Positions 28,367-36,800 of a stretch of 57,330 bases of DNA are shown in pieces. Each line of letters starts with the position of its first letter. The first letter of the stretch is position 1. Origin of the DNA: Myxococcales bacterium (GTDB taxonomy: Bacteria; Myxococcota_A; UBA9160; UBA4427). The stretch is taken from contig JADFNE010000027.1 in assembly GCA_022563535.1 (NCBI GenBank), forward strand, positions 1 through 57,330. The letters are read 5' to 3'. The position numbers and the translations under genes were made by a program. The notes beneath the pieces were generated by a model that searched no databases, was not told the DNA's origin, and saw nothing but the letters and a program-made list of their open reading frames with translations.

Positions 28367-28409
28367 TGTTGTTGTGGTGTTGTTGTGTGGTGTTGTGGAG
28401 TGGTGGGTG
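28367..28409 (+). repeat. TG-rich simple sequence in a divergent promoter region
   Basis: About 43 bases made almost only of T and G (TGTTGTTGTGGTGTTGTTGT and so on) between the Nudix and hydrolase starts. Such tracts can slip or act as a spacer. There is no regulatory consensus that I recognise. Confidence 0.6.
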
Positions 28410-28449
28410 ATGCAGCGCTCACCTGGCGGGTCGAAGGAGTCAGACAGAC

Positions 28450-29097
28450 GTGGCGAATCGAATGGAGCGACCGGCGACGATCGCGCTGGCGGATCGAAAT
28501 GATCGTGTGGGTTGGGTGCTCGAAGCCCTCTACCGGGTCGGGTTGGGTACGGAAACCGGCGGTGCGGTGATCGCGCCTCCCCACCCGCTGTACGGCGGCA
28601 GCATGGATTCACCCGTCGTCAATGAAATTGCCTTTGCCTGTGAGAAGGCCGGCATTGCGAGTCTGCGTTTCAACTGGCGCGGGATCGGGGCCAGTACCGG
28701 GGAAGCGAGCGGCGCTCCAGAAGACGCACGCGAAGACTACTGTGCGGCGCTCGACTTTCTCGAGGAATCCGTATCCCCACCCCTGGTCGCGGCGGGCTAT
28801 TCCTTCGGAGGCATCACGGCAGTTGTCGCTGCAGATCGCACAACCGTCCGTCGGCTGGCCCTCGTCGCGCCACCGCCCTCCATGCTGGATCGTTCCCGCC
28901 TCGAAAGCTTCAAGGGCAAGGTATTCATCGCGGTGGGAGATGACGACACACTGGCACCAGCACGCGAACTCGAAGAGATTGCCAGGGGACTGGATCGCGT
29001 AAATTTCGAAGTACTAGACAAGACCGACCACTATTTCGTAACAGGACCCGGCCTAAAAGACCTATGCTCCAGACTCACAAACTGGCTCGAAACCTGA
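28450..29097 (+). CDS. Alpha/beta hydrolase
   Basis: A 215-residue (GTG start at 28450; ATG alternative at 28462) small alpha/beta hydrolase. It has the strand-loop APPHPLYGGSMD, FNWRGIGASTG, the nucleophile elbow GYSFGG with Ser, and near the end VGDDDTLAPA and DHYFVTG, which supply the likely Asp and His of the triad. The layout matches the dienelactone hydrolase-like/DUF1749-type small lipases (HPHPLxGGxMxNxV signature). It is placed upstream of the catabolic island on the opposite strand. Substrate unknown. Confidence 0.8.
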   Translation: MANRMERPATIALADRNDRVGWVLEALYRVGLGTETGGAVIAPPHPLYGGSMDSPVVNEIAFACEKAGIASLRFNWRGIGASTGEASGAPEDAREDYCAALDFLEESVSPPLVAAGYSFGGITAVVAADRTTVRRLALVAPPPSMLDRSRLESFKGKVFIAVGDDDTLAPARELEEIARGLDRVNFEVLDKTDHYFVTGPGLKDLCSRLTNWLET

Positions 29098-29131
29098 CCC
29101 CCAATCGACAGCCTCAACCAACTCCACACCC

Positions 29132-30148
29132 CTACAACCAATCCGGAAACGGCAACCCCTTCTCTTTCAGGAATGTGGGATTGAACATCTTGCTCTGGTA
29201 GCGAGTTCCACTGTCGCAAAGCATGGTCACAATCGTGTGTCCCGGCCCCATCTCCTTTGCGAGTCGAATCGCTCCCGCGACATTGACCCCGCTAGAACCG
29301 CCGACACAGAAGCCGTCCAGTTTGAGCAAGTCGAAGACGATCGGCAGCCACTCTTCGTCGGGAATCTGGTACAGCTCGTCTAGAGGGGTTCCTTCGATAT
29401 TGGCGGTGATGCGTCCCTGGCCGATGCCCTCGGTGATGGAGGTTCCGCTCGACTTCAGTTCGCCGTACTTGAAGTAGCTGTAGATTGCGGCGCCCATCGG
29501 GTCTGCGAGTCCGATCACGACGTTTTTGTTGCGCTCCTTCAGCGCCATCCCCACTCCGGAAAGCGTCCCGCCGGTGCCCACTGAACAAATGAACCCATCG
29601 ACCTTGCCGTCGGTCTGATTCCAGATTTCGACCCCCGTGAAATCGAAATGGGCCTGGCGGTTGGCGAGGTTGTCAAATTGGTTCGCCCAGATTGCACCGG
29701 CTTCTTCGGTCTTCGAGAGTTCTTCGGCGAGGCGTTGCGAGACGTGCACGAAGTTTTCGGGGTTCTTGTACGGCACCGCCGGGACTTCGCGCAGATCTGC
29801 TCCGCACAGCCGGAGCATGTCCTTCTTTTCCTGGCTCTGGGTGTCGGGAATCACGATCACCGTGCGGTACCCCAGAGCATTGCCCACCAACGCCAGGCCG
29901 ATCCCGGTATTGCCCGCGGTGCCTTCGACGATGGTTCCGCCCGGCCGGAGCTCTCCCTTCTTCTCGGCATCCAGCACGATCGCCAATGCGGCGCGATCCT
30001 TGACGGAACCGCCCGGGTTGAGGAACTCGGCCTTGGCAAGAATCTCGCAACCGGTGAGATTGGAAACCCGATCCAGCCGAATCAGCGGCGTATTCCCAAT
30101 GCTGCCAACAAATCCAGAACGCGTATCCATGCTTTGACTCCTGCTCAA
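29132..30148 (-). CDS. PLP-dependent cysteine synthase-like enzyme
   Basis: The 338-residue fold-type II PLP enzyme has the Schiff-base lysine in GGSVKDRAA (Lys50), the substrate loop EGTAGNTGIG, the phosphate-binding GTGGTLSG and the C-terminal FCVGGSSGVNVAGA. This is the O-acetylserine sulfhydrylase/cystathionine beta-synthase catalytic domain; the usual length is about 310-330. It starts either at 30148 or at an inner ATG (30130). It is 12 bp downstream of the SDR, last in a presumed catabolic operon. Whether it makes cysteine or an unrelated amino acid cannot be told. Confidence 0.85.
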   Translation of the reverse strand: MSRSQSMDTRSGFVGSIGNTPLIRLDRVSNLTGCEILAKAEFLNPGGSVKDRAALAIVLDAEKKGELRPGGTIVEGTAGNTGIGLALVGNALGYRTVIVIPDTQSQEKKDMLRLCGADLREVPAVPYKNPENFVHVSQRLAEELSKTEEAGAIWANQFDNLANRQAHFDFTGVEIWNQTDGKVDGFICSVGTGGTLSGVGMALKERNKNVVIGLADPMGAAIYSYFKYGELKSSGTSITEGIGQGRITANIEGTPLDELYQIPDEEWLPIVFDLLKLDGFCVGGSSGVNVAGAIRLAKEMGPGHTIVTMLCDSGTRYQSKMFNPTFLKEKGLPFPDWL

Positions 30149-30160
30149 TTGTTCTTCTGC

Positions 30161-30943
30161 TCAGGCGCGTTGACTGCTCACTGCGACGGTTTCGCCGGTC
30201 ATGTACGAAGAGTAGTCACTCGCGAGAAACACCATCACGTTGGCGACTTCGAACGGCTGTGCCCCCCGGCCAAAGGCTTCCTGGGCTTCGAGCTGGTCGA
30301 GGGTTTCTTTGGGTGTGGTCTTCACCAGGAAGGGGTGGGTCGCGAAGCTCGGGGAAACTGCGTTGATGCGAATCCCGTATTCGGCGGCTTCGAGAGCTGA
30401 GCAACGAGTGAGTGCCATCACGCCGGCCTTGGCCGCCGCGTAATGTGCCTGACCTACCTGAGCACGCCAGCCCAGCACCGAGGCGTTGTTTACGATCACC
30501 CCGCTCTCGCGCTCCATCATGTGCGGCAATACCGCACGTGTCATTCGGAATGTTCCCGTCAAAGTAACGTCCAGTACCGTGTGCCATTGCTCGTCGGTCA
30601 TGTCTACGACGTTCGCCGTACCGCCCAGGCCCGCGTTGTTGATCAGGACGTCGAGTTGGCCGAACTCGCTGATGGCGGTTTCGACCAGCCCCCGGACGTC
30701 TTCTTCCTGTGTCACATTGCACAGGCGAGATGGCACGCGATCGCCAGCGAGCTTCTCGAGAGTCTCGGCCGCTTCGGCGAGCCGGCGCTCGTGGATGTCG
30801 CTGATCATCACCCGCGCACCTTCTTCGATGCATTTCTTTGCGGCTGCAAAGCCGATCCCCTTCCCGGCGGCGGCAGTTACGAGCACCGTCTTTCCGGTGA
30901 GCAGGCCGTGTCCCTCGACATAGGGGGGCGGAGTTTTGCTCAT
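30161..30943 (-). CDS. SDR family oxidoreductase
   Basis: A 260-residue classical SDR: TAAAGKGIG cofactor loop (23-31), NNAGLGG, a catalytic Ser in NNASVLGW and YAAAK with Tyr and Lys. The cofactor loop is TAxxxKGIG rather than TGxxxGIG, a variant also found among actinobacterial steroid-ring SDRs such as IpdF. It sits between the acyl-CoA dehydrogenase (33 bp upstream) and the PLP enzyme. A 3-hydroxyacyl-CoA or ring alcohol is a likely substrate, by context only. Confidence 0.87.
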   Translation of the reverse strand: MSKTPPPYVEGHGLLTGKTVLVTAAAGKGIGFAAAKKCIEEGARVMISDIHERRLAEAAETLEKLAGDRVPSRLCNVTQEEDVRGLVETAISEFGQLDVLINNAGLGGTANVVDMTDEQWHTVLDVTLTGTFRMTRAVLPHMMERESGVIVNNASVLGWRAQVGQAHYAAAKAGVMALTRCSALEAAEYGIRINAVSPSFATHPFLVKTTPKETLDQLEAQEAFGRGAQPFEVANVMVFLASDYSSYMTGETVAVSSQRA

Positions 30944-30976
30944 CGCCAGTTCTCCTTTTGGAATTCTCTCTGGGCT

Positions 30977-32164
30977 TCAAGTCGGGCGCGGTTCGCGAGG
31001 CATACCCAGTGCTCGCTCGCTGATGATGTTGCGCTGGATCTCGTTCGACCCGGCGTAGATGGTGTCCGAGCGGGTAAAGAGATACATGCGCTGGAGCGCA
31101 TTCAACTGGTATGGCGCCCCCTCGGTAATTTCAGAGTGGGCACCCATCACGTCCATTGCGAGTTTGCCGAGATCTCGGTGCCAGGTGGCCCAAAAAATCT
31201 TGGTGATCATCGACTCGCGGCCCGGGACACCGCCCTCGTCACGACTGAGCGTCCGGAGCGCGTTGTACCGCTGCAAGCGCAGGCCAATCCAGGCGTTTGC
31301 GATGCGCTGTCGCATCACGGGGTCCTTGGCTTTTCCATTGCGTTTGGCGATCTCGATAATCTGTTCGAGTTCGTTGTTGAACAACATCTGTTGGCCGAGA
31401 GTAGAAGCGCCGCGCTCGAAGGCGAGGGTGCCCATCGCCACTTTCCAACCGCCATTTTTGCCGCCCACGATGTTGTCCGCAGCAGTTCGGGCATCATTGA
31501 AGAAGACTTCGCTGAACTCGGAATCGCCGGTCATTTGTTCGATCGGGCGGATCTCGACGCCAGCTTGATCCATCGGCACCAGGATGTACGAAATCCCGCG
31601 GTGTTTCGGCTGCGCTTCGGGATCCGTGCGGCAGACCACGAAGCACCAATCGGACCACGCCGCGCCAGAGGTCCATACCTTTTGCCCGTTCAATACCCAT
31701 TCGTCGCCCATGAGCTCGGCCCGGGTTTGCACGTTGGCGAGATCCGAGCCCGCGTTGGGTTCGCTGTATCCTTGACACCATATGGTTTCGCCTCTCAAGA
31801 TGCCGGGCAAGAAGCGCTGTTTCTGTTCGTCGGTTCCGAAGTGGATGAGCGTGGGAGCGAGCAAGCCTTCACCGATGTGTCCGACCCGGGCGGGTCCCTT
31901 GGCCCGGGCATACTCTTCGTAGAAGATCACCTGCTGGTTCAGGCTCAGGTCGCGCCCACCGACATCCTTGGGCCAACCGATGCCGATCCAGCCGTCTTCC
32001 CCCAGTTTCTTTTCCCAGGCGTGGCGTTCTTCGAAAAGCGCGTTTTCGTCACCGGGACCCCCGCGTCCCATGACGCTGTGAAAATCGCCCTGCAGATGTT
32101 GGGACAGCCAGCTCGCGATCTCGTCTCGGAAGACTTCGTCTTCTTTGCTGAAGCGGGTATTCAC
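30977..32164 (-). CDS. Acyl-CoA dehydrogenase
   Basis: The 395-residue flavoprotein carries the FAD/substrate signature QGYSEPNAGSDLA (131-143), TGDSEFSEVFF, and the C-terminal motif DTIYAGSNEIQRNIISERALG. It introduces the alpha,beta double bond in an acyl-CoA. Its ATG overlaps the stop of the F420-type oxidoreductase gene by 4 bp, so the two are tightly coupled. In actinobacteria a ring-degrading FadE has a similar setting with LLM and SDR partners, which suggests, but does not show, steroid or terpenoid breakdown. Confidence 0.92.
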   Translation of the reverse strand: MNTRFSKEDEVFRDEIASWLSQHLQGDFHSVMGRGGPGDENALFEERHAWEKKLGEDGWIGIGWPKDVGGRDLSLNQQVIFYEEYARAKGPARVGHIGEGLLAPTLIHFGTDEQKQRFLPGILRGETIWCQGYSEPNAGSDLANVQTRAELMGDEWVLNGQKVWTSGAAWSDWCFVVCRTDPEAQPKHRGISYILVPMDQAGVEIRPIEQMTGDSEFSEVFFNDARTAADNIVGGKNGGWKVAMGTLAFERGASTLGQQMLFNNELEQIIEIAKRNGKAKDPVMRQRIANAWIGLRLQRYNALRTLSRDEGGVPGRESMITKIFWATWHRDLGKLAMDVMGAHSEITEGAPYQLNALQRMYLFTRSDTIYAGSNEIQRNIISERALGMPREPRPT

Positions 32165-33036
32165 GATGGGGCGCCGCCAAACTTCGCGATGACTTGTTCG
32201 CTGAACTCACCCAGGCTGCGCTTTGCGGATTCGAGGTCCGGTTCCACCGATGCGATCAGCATTCGCTGGGCGCCCGCTTGTTCGATCTCGAGAGCCATGT
32301 CATGAGTGGCGGCTCCCGAGTAGGTGAGTTCGATAGCGCTCGGGTCACGCCCCGCTTCGCGCGCCGATGCCTCGACCACCTCGAACAACTTGCCCAGTTC
32401 AGAAATGCTGCCGCCCAGCGGGAGGAAGCCATCGCCGAGTCGTCCGGCCCGACGCGCGGCAGCCTTCGAATGGCCGCCGATGTGGATCGGGACTCCGCCT
32501 TTCTGCACCGGTCGCGGGTTGCACTTGACCTCGCTGAACGACACGTACTTGCCCGAGTAACTCGCGATGGGGTCGCGCCAGAGAACCTTCATGGCTTCGA
32601 TGTATTCGTCGGTTCGAGCTCCGCGATCCGAAAAATCGGTGCCCACAGCTTCGGCTTCTTCCTTGAGCCAGCCGATGCCAACCCCCAGGATCGTGCGCCC
32701 TCCGGAAAGAGCATCGAGACTCGCGAGTGTCTTCGCGTAGGCGACCGGGTTGTGCTGGGGCAGGATCACCATCGCCGTGCCGACGATCAGGCGGGTAGTC
32801 TGTGCGGCTGCCCAGGTATTCCAGATGAGCGGATCGGGAATGTCCGCGTCGGGGATCGGCATGCGACCGTCGGCCGCGTATGGGTAACGCGATGTGTAAT
32901 GCTCCGGCATCACCACGTGCTCGACGGGCCAGACGGATTCGAAGCCCAGGTCTTCGGCGAGGCGGGCGAAGCCCGATGCGTATTCGGCGGTCGCGACCGG
33001 TGCTGCGTAGTAACCGGGAATGATTCCAAACTTCAT
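32161..33036 (-). CDS. LLM-class F420-dependent oxidoreductase
   Basis: A 291-residue TIM-barrel protein of the luciferase-like group. It has the start FGIIPGYYAAP, the segment ESVWPVEHVVMPEHY, LDALSGGRTILGVGIGWLKEEAEAVG, and VQKGGVPIHIGGHSKAAARR. These match the TIGR03619-type actinobacterial F420-dependent enzymes. F420 or FMN use cannot be told apart with certainty. It is the first gene of the minus-strand operon, facing the acyl-CoA ligase across a 270-bp promoter region. Confidence 0.87.
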   Translation of the reverse strand: MKFGIIPGYYAAPVATAEYASGFARLAEDLGFESVWPVEHVVMPEHYTSRYPYAADGRMPIPDADIPDPLIWNTWAAAQTTRLIVGTAMVILPQHNPVAYAKTLASLDALSGGRTILGVGIGWLKEEAEAVGTDFSDRGARTDEYIEAMKVLWRDPIASYSGKYVSFSEVKCNPRPVQKGGVPIHIGGHSKAAARRAGRLGDGFLPLGGSISELGKLFEVVEASAREAGRDPSAIELTYSGAATHDMALEIEQAGAQRMLIASVEPDLESAKRSLGEFSEQVIAKFGGAPS

Positions 33037-33160
33037 GCTTGGGCCTCCTGGACCGGGTCAGATCGCTCGCCGCACTGCTACTGCCCGCCGCACTGCCCGC
33101 ATTGTAGGGAGCGGGGGAGTGCGGTACGGCAGGTACGGATTCTCGAAGAGAGCTTTACGT

Positions 33161-33173
33161 TACGATACGATAC
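33161..33173. promoter_or_regulatory. Overlapping TACGATAC half-sites in the divergent promoter
   Basis: TACGATACGATAC contains the 8-base arm TACGATAC twice, 5 bases apart. The same arm forms a perfect palindrome in front of the TetR gene at 35502-35522. Here the right-hand arms are poor, so this is a candidate weak or degenerate operator between the LLM operon and the ligase. Confidence 0.45.
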
Positions 33174-33307
33174 GACCCGCGTGCAAGCCTGTGGGCCGCG
33201 TCCCGTCCTCCAGGTGCCCGACGTCCGACGAGAGACGAGACCCACTTGGCAGAACGATCGGTCCGCATTCAGAGTCCCCGCCTTTGAGTCAACGGAGCCC
33301 CCGACCC

Positions 33308-34882
33308 ATGGAAGAAACCATTCCGCGACTCGTCTTTGGCGCAGCCGAGCGATTCGCAGATGCGCCCGCGATCGAGGACGAGGGTGTCGTCACGAGCTTT
33401 CGCGAGCTCGCCGATGCGGGGCTCGGTGCTGCGCGCGCGTTCATCGCCGCGGGCATCTTGCCCGGAGATCGCGTTTGCGTGTGGGCTCCGAATCTGTGGG
33501 AATGGGTGGTTGCCGCGATCGGTATCCAGATGGCGGGCGGCGTGTTGGTCACGCTGAACACGCGATTGAAGGGCAGCGAAGCCGCGTACATCCTGCGCAA
33601 CAGCGGCGCAAAAATATTGTGCACGATGGGCGAGACCCTCGGCAGCAACTTTCTCAACATCAAGTACGTCGAGATGCTCGCGAGCCAGGATCTTCCGGAT
33701 CTCGAACGCATCGTGACCCTGCGCGGAGAGGCTGCAGGTACCGTGGGTTGGAGTGATTTTCTCGCCGAGGGTGCGCATGTTTGCGCGGACGTAGCCCGTG
33801 AGCGAGCGCTTGCGGTCAAGCCCGACGATCTGTCGGATCTTCTCTTTACTTCTGGAACCACCGGCAGTCCCAAGGGCGTGATGAGCTGCCATGGGCAGAA
33901 CATCCGCGCCTTCATGTCCTGGAGCGAAGTCGTGGGGCTGCGCCAGGGTGATCGGTACCTGATCGTAATGCCGTTCTTTCATTCTTTTGGCTACAAGGCC
34001 GGATGGCTCGCATGTCTGATGCGGGGGGCTACGGCGATCCCCCATCAAGTTTTCGACGTCTCGGTCATTCTCGAGCGCATCGCCAGGGATCGCATCAGCG
34101 TGTTTCCAGGTGCGCCAGCCATTTATCAGAGCATGCTCGCCTACCCGGATCTCGCAAAGCATGACATCTCGTGTCTGCGCCTCGCGGTCACCGGCGCGGC
34201 ACCGACACCGGTCGAATTAATTCACCGCATGAAGGACGAACTCGGCATTGAGACGATCATTACCGGTTACGGGCTCACCGAGACCTCCGGCATTGCGACG
34301 ATGTGTCGCTTCGACGACGACCCCGAGACCATCGCAACGACTTCAGGCCGGGCGATTCCCGATGTCGAGGTGCAGTGCGTGGACGAGCACGGCAACGAAG
34401 TGCCGCGGGGCGAGCCGGGTGAAGTGTGGGTGCGCGGGTACAACGTGATGCGGGGCTACTTTGGCGATGCCGCAGAAACCGAAAAGACGATCGATCGCGA
34501 GGGTTGGCTCCACACGGGGGATGTCGCGATCATGGACGACGCTGGCTACATCAAGATCACCGATCGCATCAAGGACATGTACATCGCCGGTGGCTTCAAC
34601 TGCTATCCGGCGGAGATTGAAAGCGCGCTCTACGGCAGCGGGGAGTACGCACAGGTCGCCGTGATCGGAATTCCTGACGAACGCATGGGGGAGGTCGGGA
34701 TGGCGTTTGTCGTTCCGGCGCCCGGTGCGAACCCGACGCCGGAGTCGGTGATTGCCTGGTGTCGAGAGAACATGGCGAACTACAAGGTTCCGCGCCGGGT
34801 TGAGATCGTGTCGGAACTGCCGGTTAACGCTTCGGGCAAGGTGACTAAATTTGTTTTGCGCGAGCTTGCGGCGCGGGGTTAG
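33308..34882 (+). CDS. AMP-forming acyl-CoA synthetase
   Basis: The ATG at 33308 gives 524 residues; the frame is open upstream but that part lies in the promoter. The ANL motifs are complete: FTSGTTGSPKG (phosphate loop), ITGYGLTETSG, HTGDVAIMDDAGYIKITDRIKD, GGFNCYPAEIE, and a C-terminal NASGKVTKF lysine. It activates an acid to its CoA thioester. Placed opposite the LLM/FadE operon and next to TetR, it resembles FadD3 of the actinobacterial KstR2 regulon by context. It is convergent with tetR, whose stop overlaps by 4 bp. Confidence 0.88.
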   Translation: MEETIPRLVFGAAERFADAPAIEDEGVVTSFRELADAGLGAARAFIAAGILPGDRVCVWAPNLWEWVVAAIGIQMAGGVLVTLNTRLKGSEAAYILRNSGAKILCTMGETLGSNFLNIKYVEMLASQDLPDLERIVTLRGEAAGTVGWSDFLAEGAHVCADVARERALAVKPDDLSDLLFTSGTTGSPKGVMSCHGQNIRAFMSWSEVVGLRQGDRYLIVMPFFHSFGYKAGWLACLMRGATAIPHQVFDVSVILERIARDRISVFPGAPAIYQSMLAYPDLAKHDISCLRLAVTGAAPTPVELIHRMKDELGIETIITGYGLTETSGIATMCRFDDDPETIATTSGRAIPDVEVQCVDEHGNEVPRGEPGEVWVRGYNVMRGYFGDAAETEKTIDREGWLHTGDVAIMDDAGYIKITDRIKDMYIAGGFNCYPAEIESALYGSGEYAQVAVIGIPDERMGEVGMAFVVPAPGANPTPESVIAWCRENMANYKVPRRVEIVSELPVNASGKVTKFVLRELAARG

Positions 34883-35469
34883 TGGGTGTGGAGGCCGCGG
34901 AGGGCCAGGTCGACCATGGGGTCGACCATTTCGGGTTTAATGCGGCCGCCCTTGAAGAAGAGGGTGACTGCGATGGGACCTACCACGAGGTCGGCTGCCA
35001 GTTCGAGGTCGATGTCGCTGGCGAGCTCTCCGCGCTCGCGAGCGCGTTCAAAGGCGGCGATCAGTGGGCGTCGCCGATCGATGGAAACTGGATCGAAAAG
35101 CACTGAAAGTTCGGGGTTGTGGAAGCGCTCGCCCGCCAGGCTCGGGAGCACGGCTGATAGCGCGGTTGAGTTGAAGACCTCGAGGTAGCGTCGAAGCATT
35201 TTCTTCAAATCGTCGGCAAGGTTTCCCGTGTCGCAGTCTTCGAACCCGGGTAGCTGTCCAAAGGCTTCGACGATCAATGGAAGCTTCGAAGTCCAGCGGC
35301 GATAAATTGTCGCTTTTCCCACTCCCGCACGATTCGCCACGCCTTCGACGGTCAGCGCCGAAAAGCCGAGTTCGACCAGTAGCTCGAGGGTGGCGTCGAG
35401 AATCGCCTGATGGGCCTCTTCGCTGCGGGGCCGGCCCGCACTCGAATTCGCGAGATTGTCTGCACTCAT
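34879..35469 (-). CDS. TetR-family transcriptional regulator
   Basis: From the ATG at 35469 (MSADNLANSSAGRPRSEEAHQ) 196 residues. The N-terminal helix-turn-helix is clear (AILDATLELLVELGFSALTV, then VGKATIYRRWTSK, about 22-65), with a ligand/dimer domain behind it. An in-frame ATG at 35559 is rejected because the extra residues are encoded by the 21-bp palindrome that should be the operator. The gene ends inside the ligase stop. It probably represses itself and the adjacent acyl-CoA genes, released by an acyl-CoA ligand. Confidence 0.87.
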   Translation of the reverse strand: MSADNLANSSAGRPRSEEAHQAILDATLELLVELGFSALTVEGVANRAGVGKATIYRRWTSKLPLIVEAFGQLPGFEDCDTGNLADDLKKMLRRYLEVFNSTALSAVLPSLAGERFHNPELSVLFDPVSIDRRRPLIAAFERARERGELASDIDLELAADLVVGPIAVTLFFKGGRIKPEMVDPMVDLALRGLHTH

Positions 35470-35501
35470 TGCCGCCACTCCAATCCAAGGCCAATCCGCA
35501 T

Positions 35502-35522
35502 TACGATACAGCACGTATCGTA
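35502..35522. promoter_or_regulatory. Perfect 21-bp palindrome, TetR operator candidate
   Basis: TACGATAC, five bases, GTATCGTA: a perfect 8-bp inverted repeat ending 33 bp before the tetR ATG. Its size and position fit autoregulation by the neighbouring TetR protein. A matching site occurs at 45367-45387. Confidence 0.7.
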
Positions 35523-35577
35523 TGCTTTCATTCCCCCAGGACTGTTTCGTGGCGCCCACTGCGCTCGAAAAGCGGGC

Positions 35578-36549
35578 TCAATCTTGGCCGGCGCGCCAGA
35601 GCACAACGCGATTTCGGCCGCGATCCTTTGCCATGTAGAGGGCCTTGTCGGCCTCTCCGACCACGGTCTTCCAGCTCTCTCGCGTGCGGTCGAGCGCCGC
35701 TTCATGGGCGATCCCGGCGCTGATCGTCACGAAACCCTCATCGGATTCGCAGTGCTCGAAACCCAGATCCAGAACACTCGCGCAGATTCGCTCGGTGATG
35801 ATCGCGGCACCGGTGGGCAGGCATTCCGGGAACAGCAGCAGGAACTCCTCGCCTCCGTAGCGGTAGATGCGGTCGGACTTTCGCAGCAATTCGGTGAGGC
35901 GATCGGATAGCTTGCGCAAGAGTTCGTCGCCGGCCTGGTGGCCGTAGTGATCGTTGTACTGTTTGAAGTAATCGATGTCGAACAGCGCGACCGAATAGGG
36001 GCGATGGAATCGCATGGCGATTGCGTGAACGTTGTCGAGTTCGAGTTCCATCGCTCGGCGGTTTCCAAGTCCCGTCAGGCCGTCTTCGAGGGCAAGGCTC
36101 TTGAAGCGCTCGTTCATGATTGCGAGTTCTTCGTTTCGGCTCTCGAGTTCGACGAGCAGTCGGGCGGTTTCGTCCTGGGCTTCTTTGATCCGCAGTGCCG
36201 AGCGAACCCTCGCCAGCAGAATTCTCTTCTTGACCGGCTTGGAAACGTAGTCCCACGCCCCAGCCTCGAGGGACGCCAGGATGTGCTCGTCTTCATCGTT
36301 CGCGGAGACCATGATGATGGGGATCGACTCGGTTCGAGGATTGCTCTTGAAGCGCCGGCACGTCTCCACGCCGTCGATTCCGGGCATGCCGATGTCCAGC
36401 AAGATGACGTCGGGCAAGCGGTGCGCCGCAAGTTCGAGGCTCTCTTCGCCTCGACGTGCTTTCGTGACGTCAAACCCGTCCTTCTCGAGCAACATCGAGA
36501 TCAGGGCGAGATTGTCCTCACTGTCGTCTACAACCAGAATGTTCGTCAA
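35578..36549 (-). CDS. Response regulator with GGDEF domain (diguanylate cyclase)
   Basis: A TTG at 36549 with AGGAG six bases before it is chosen, giving 323 residues. The upstream frame is Arg/Pro-rich and lacks a ribosome binding site. The receiver domain has acidic VVDDSEDN (6-13), the phospho-accepting Asp in ILLDIGMPG, and SKPVKK. After a coiled-coil linker (ETARLLVELESRNEEL) comes the cyclase domain with DGLTGLGNRRAM and the active-site YGGEEF. It should make cyclic di-GMP when phosphorylated. No cognate histidine kinase is near. A PleD-like orphan regulator. Confidence 0.92.
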   Translation of the reverse strand: MTNILVVDDSEDNLALISMLLEKDGFDVTKARRGEESLELAAHRLPDVILLDIGMPGIDGVETCRRFKSNPRTESIPIIMVSANDEDEHILASLEAGAWDYVSKPVKKRILLARVRSALRIKEAQDETARLLVELESRNEELAIMNERFKSLALEDGLTGLGNRRAMELELDNVHAIAMRFHRPYSVALFDIDYFKQYNDHYGHQAGDELLRKLSDRLTELLRKSDRIYRYGGEEFLLLFPECLPTGAAIITERICASVLDLGFEHCESDEGFVTISAGIAHEAALDRTRESWKTVVGEADKALYMAKDRGRNRVVLWRAGQD

Positions 36550-36800
36550 GTCTGGCTCCTGTGATGCGGGCCCAATGCGGTCGCGCGCGGGGCCACGGCA
36601 CGGCAATCAGTGGAATCAATCGGCCGATTCAGCTTGTGACTGCACGAGTTTTCCAGTCCACGACGTTGAGCTTCTGGATCGAGGGATACTCCGGACGCCC
36701 AGGATCGGGCAAAACCATGAGCAGCGCGGGAAAAGCCCGGTCCTTTCGCGGTACCCTGGCGTGAGATTTGCGAGCATGGGTCAACGCCGGAGGATCGTCT

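Noticed and set aside
28367-28409. TG-rich tract as a CRISPR-like or regulatory repeat
   Set aside because: There are no spaced identical units; it is plain simple sequence.
30443-32305. 620-codon plus-strand open frame
   Set aside because: It is antisense to the acyl-CoA dehydrogenase and SDR genes, which have clear motifs; the long frame is a by-product of GC-rich codon usage.
33070-33110. Repeated CCGCACTGC in the ligase upstream region
   Set aside because: Two short copies in a GC-rich stretch without symmetry or a known motif; kept out as likely chance.
32194-33756. 520-codon plus-strand frame
   Set aside because: Antisense to the LLM oxidoreductase and out of frame with the ligase; no domain and no ribosome binding site.
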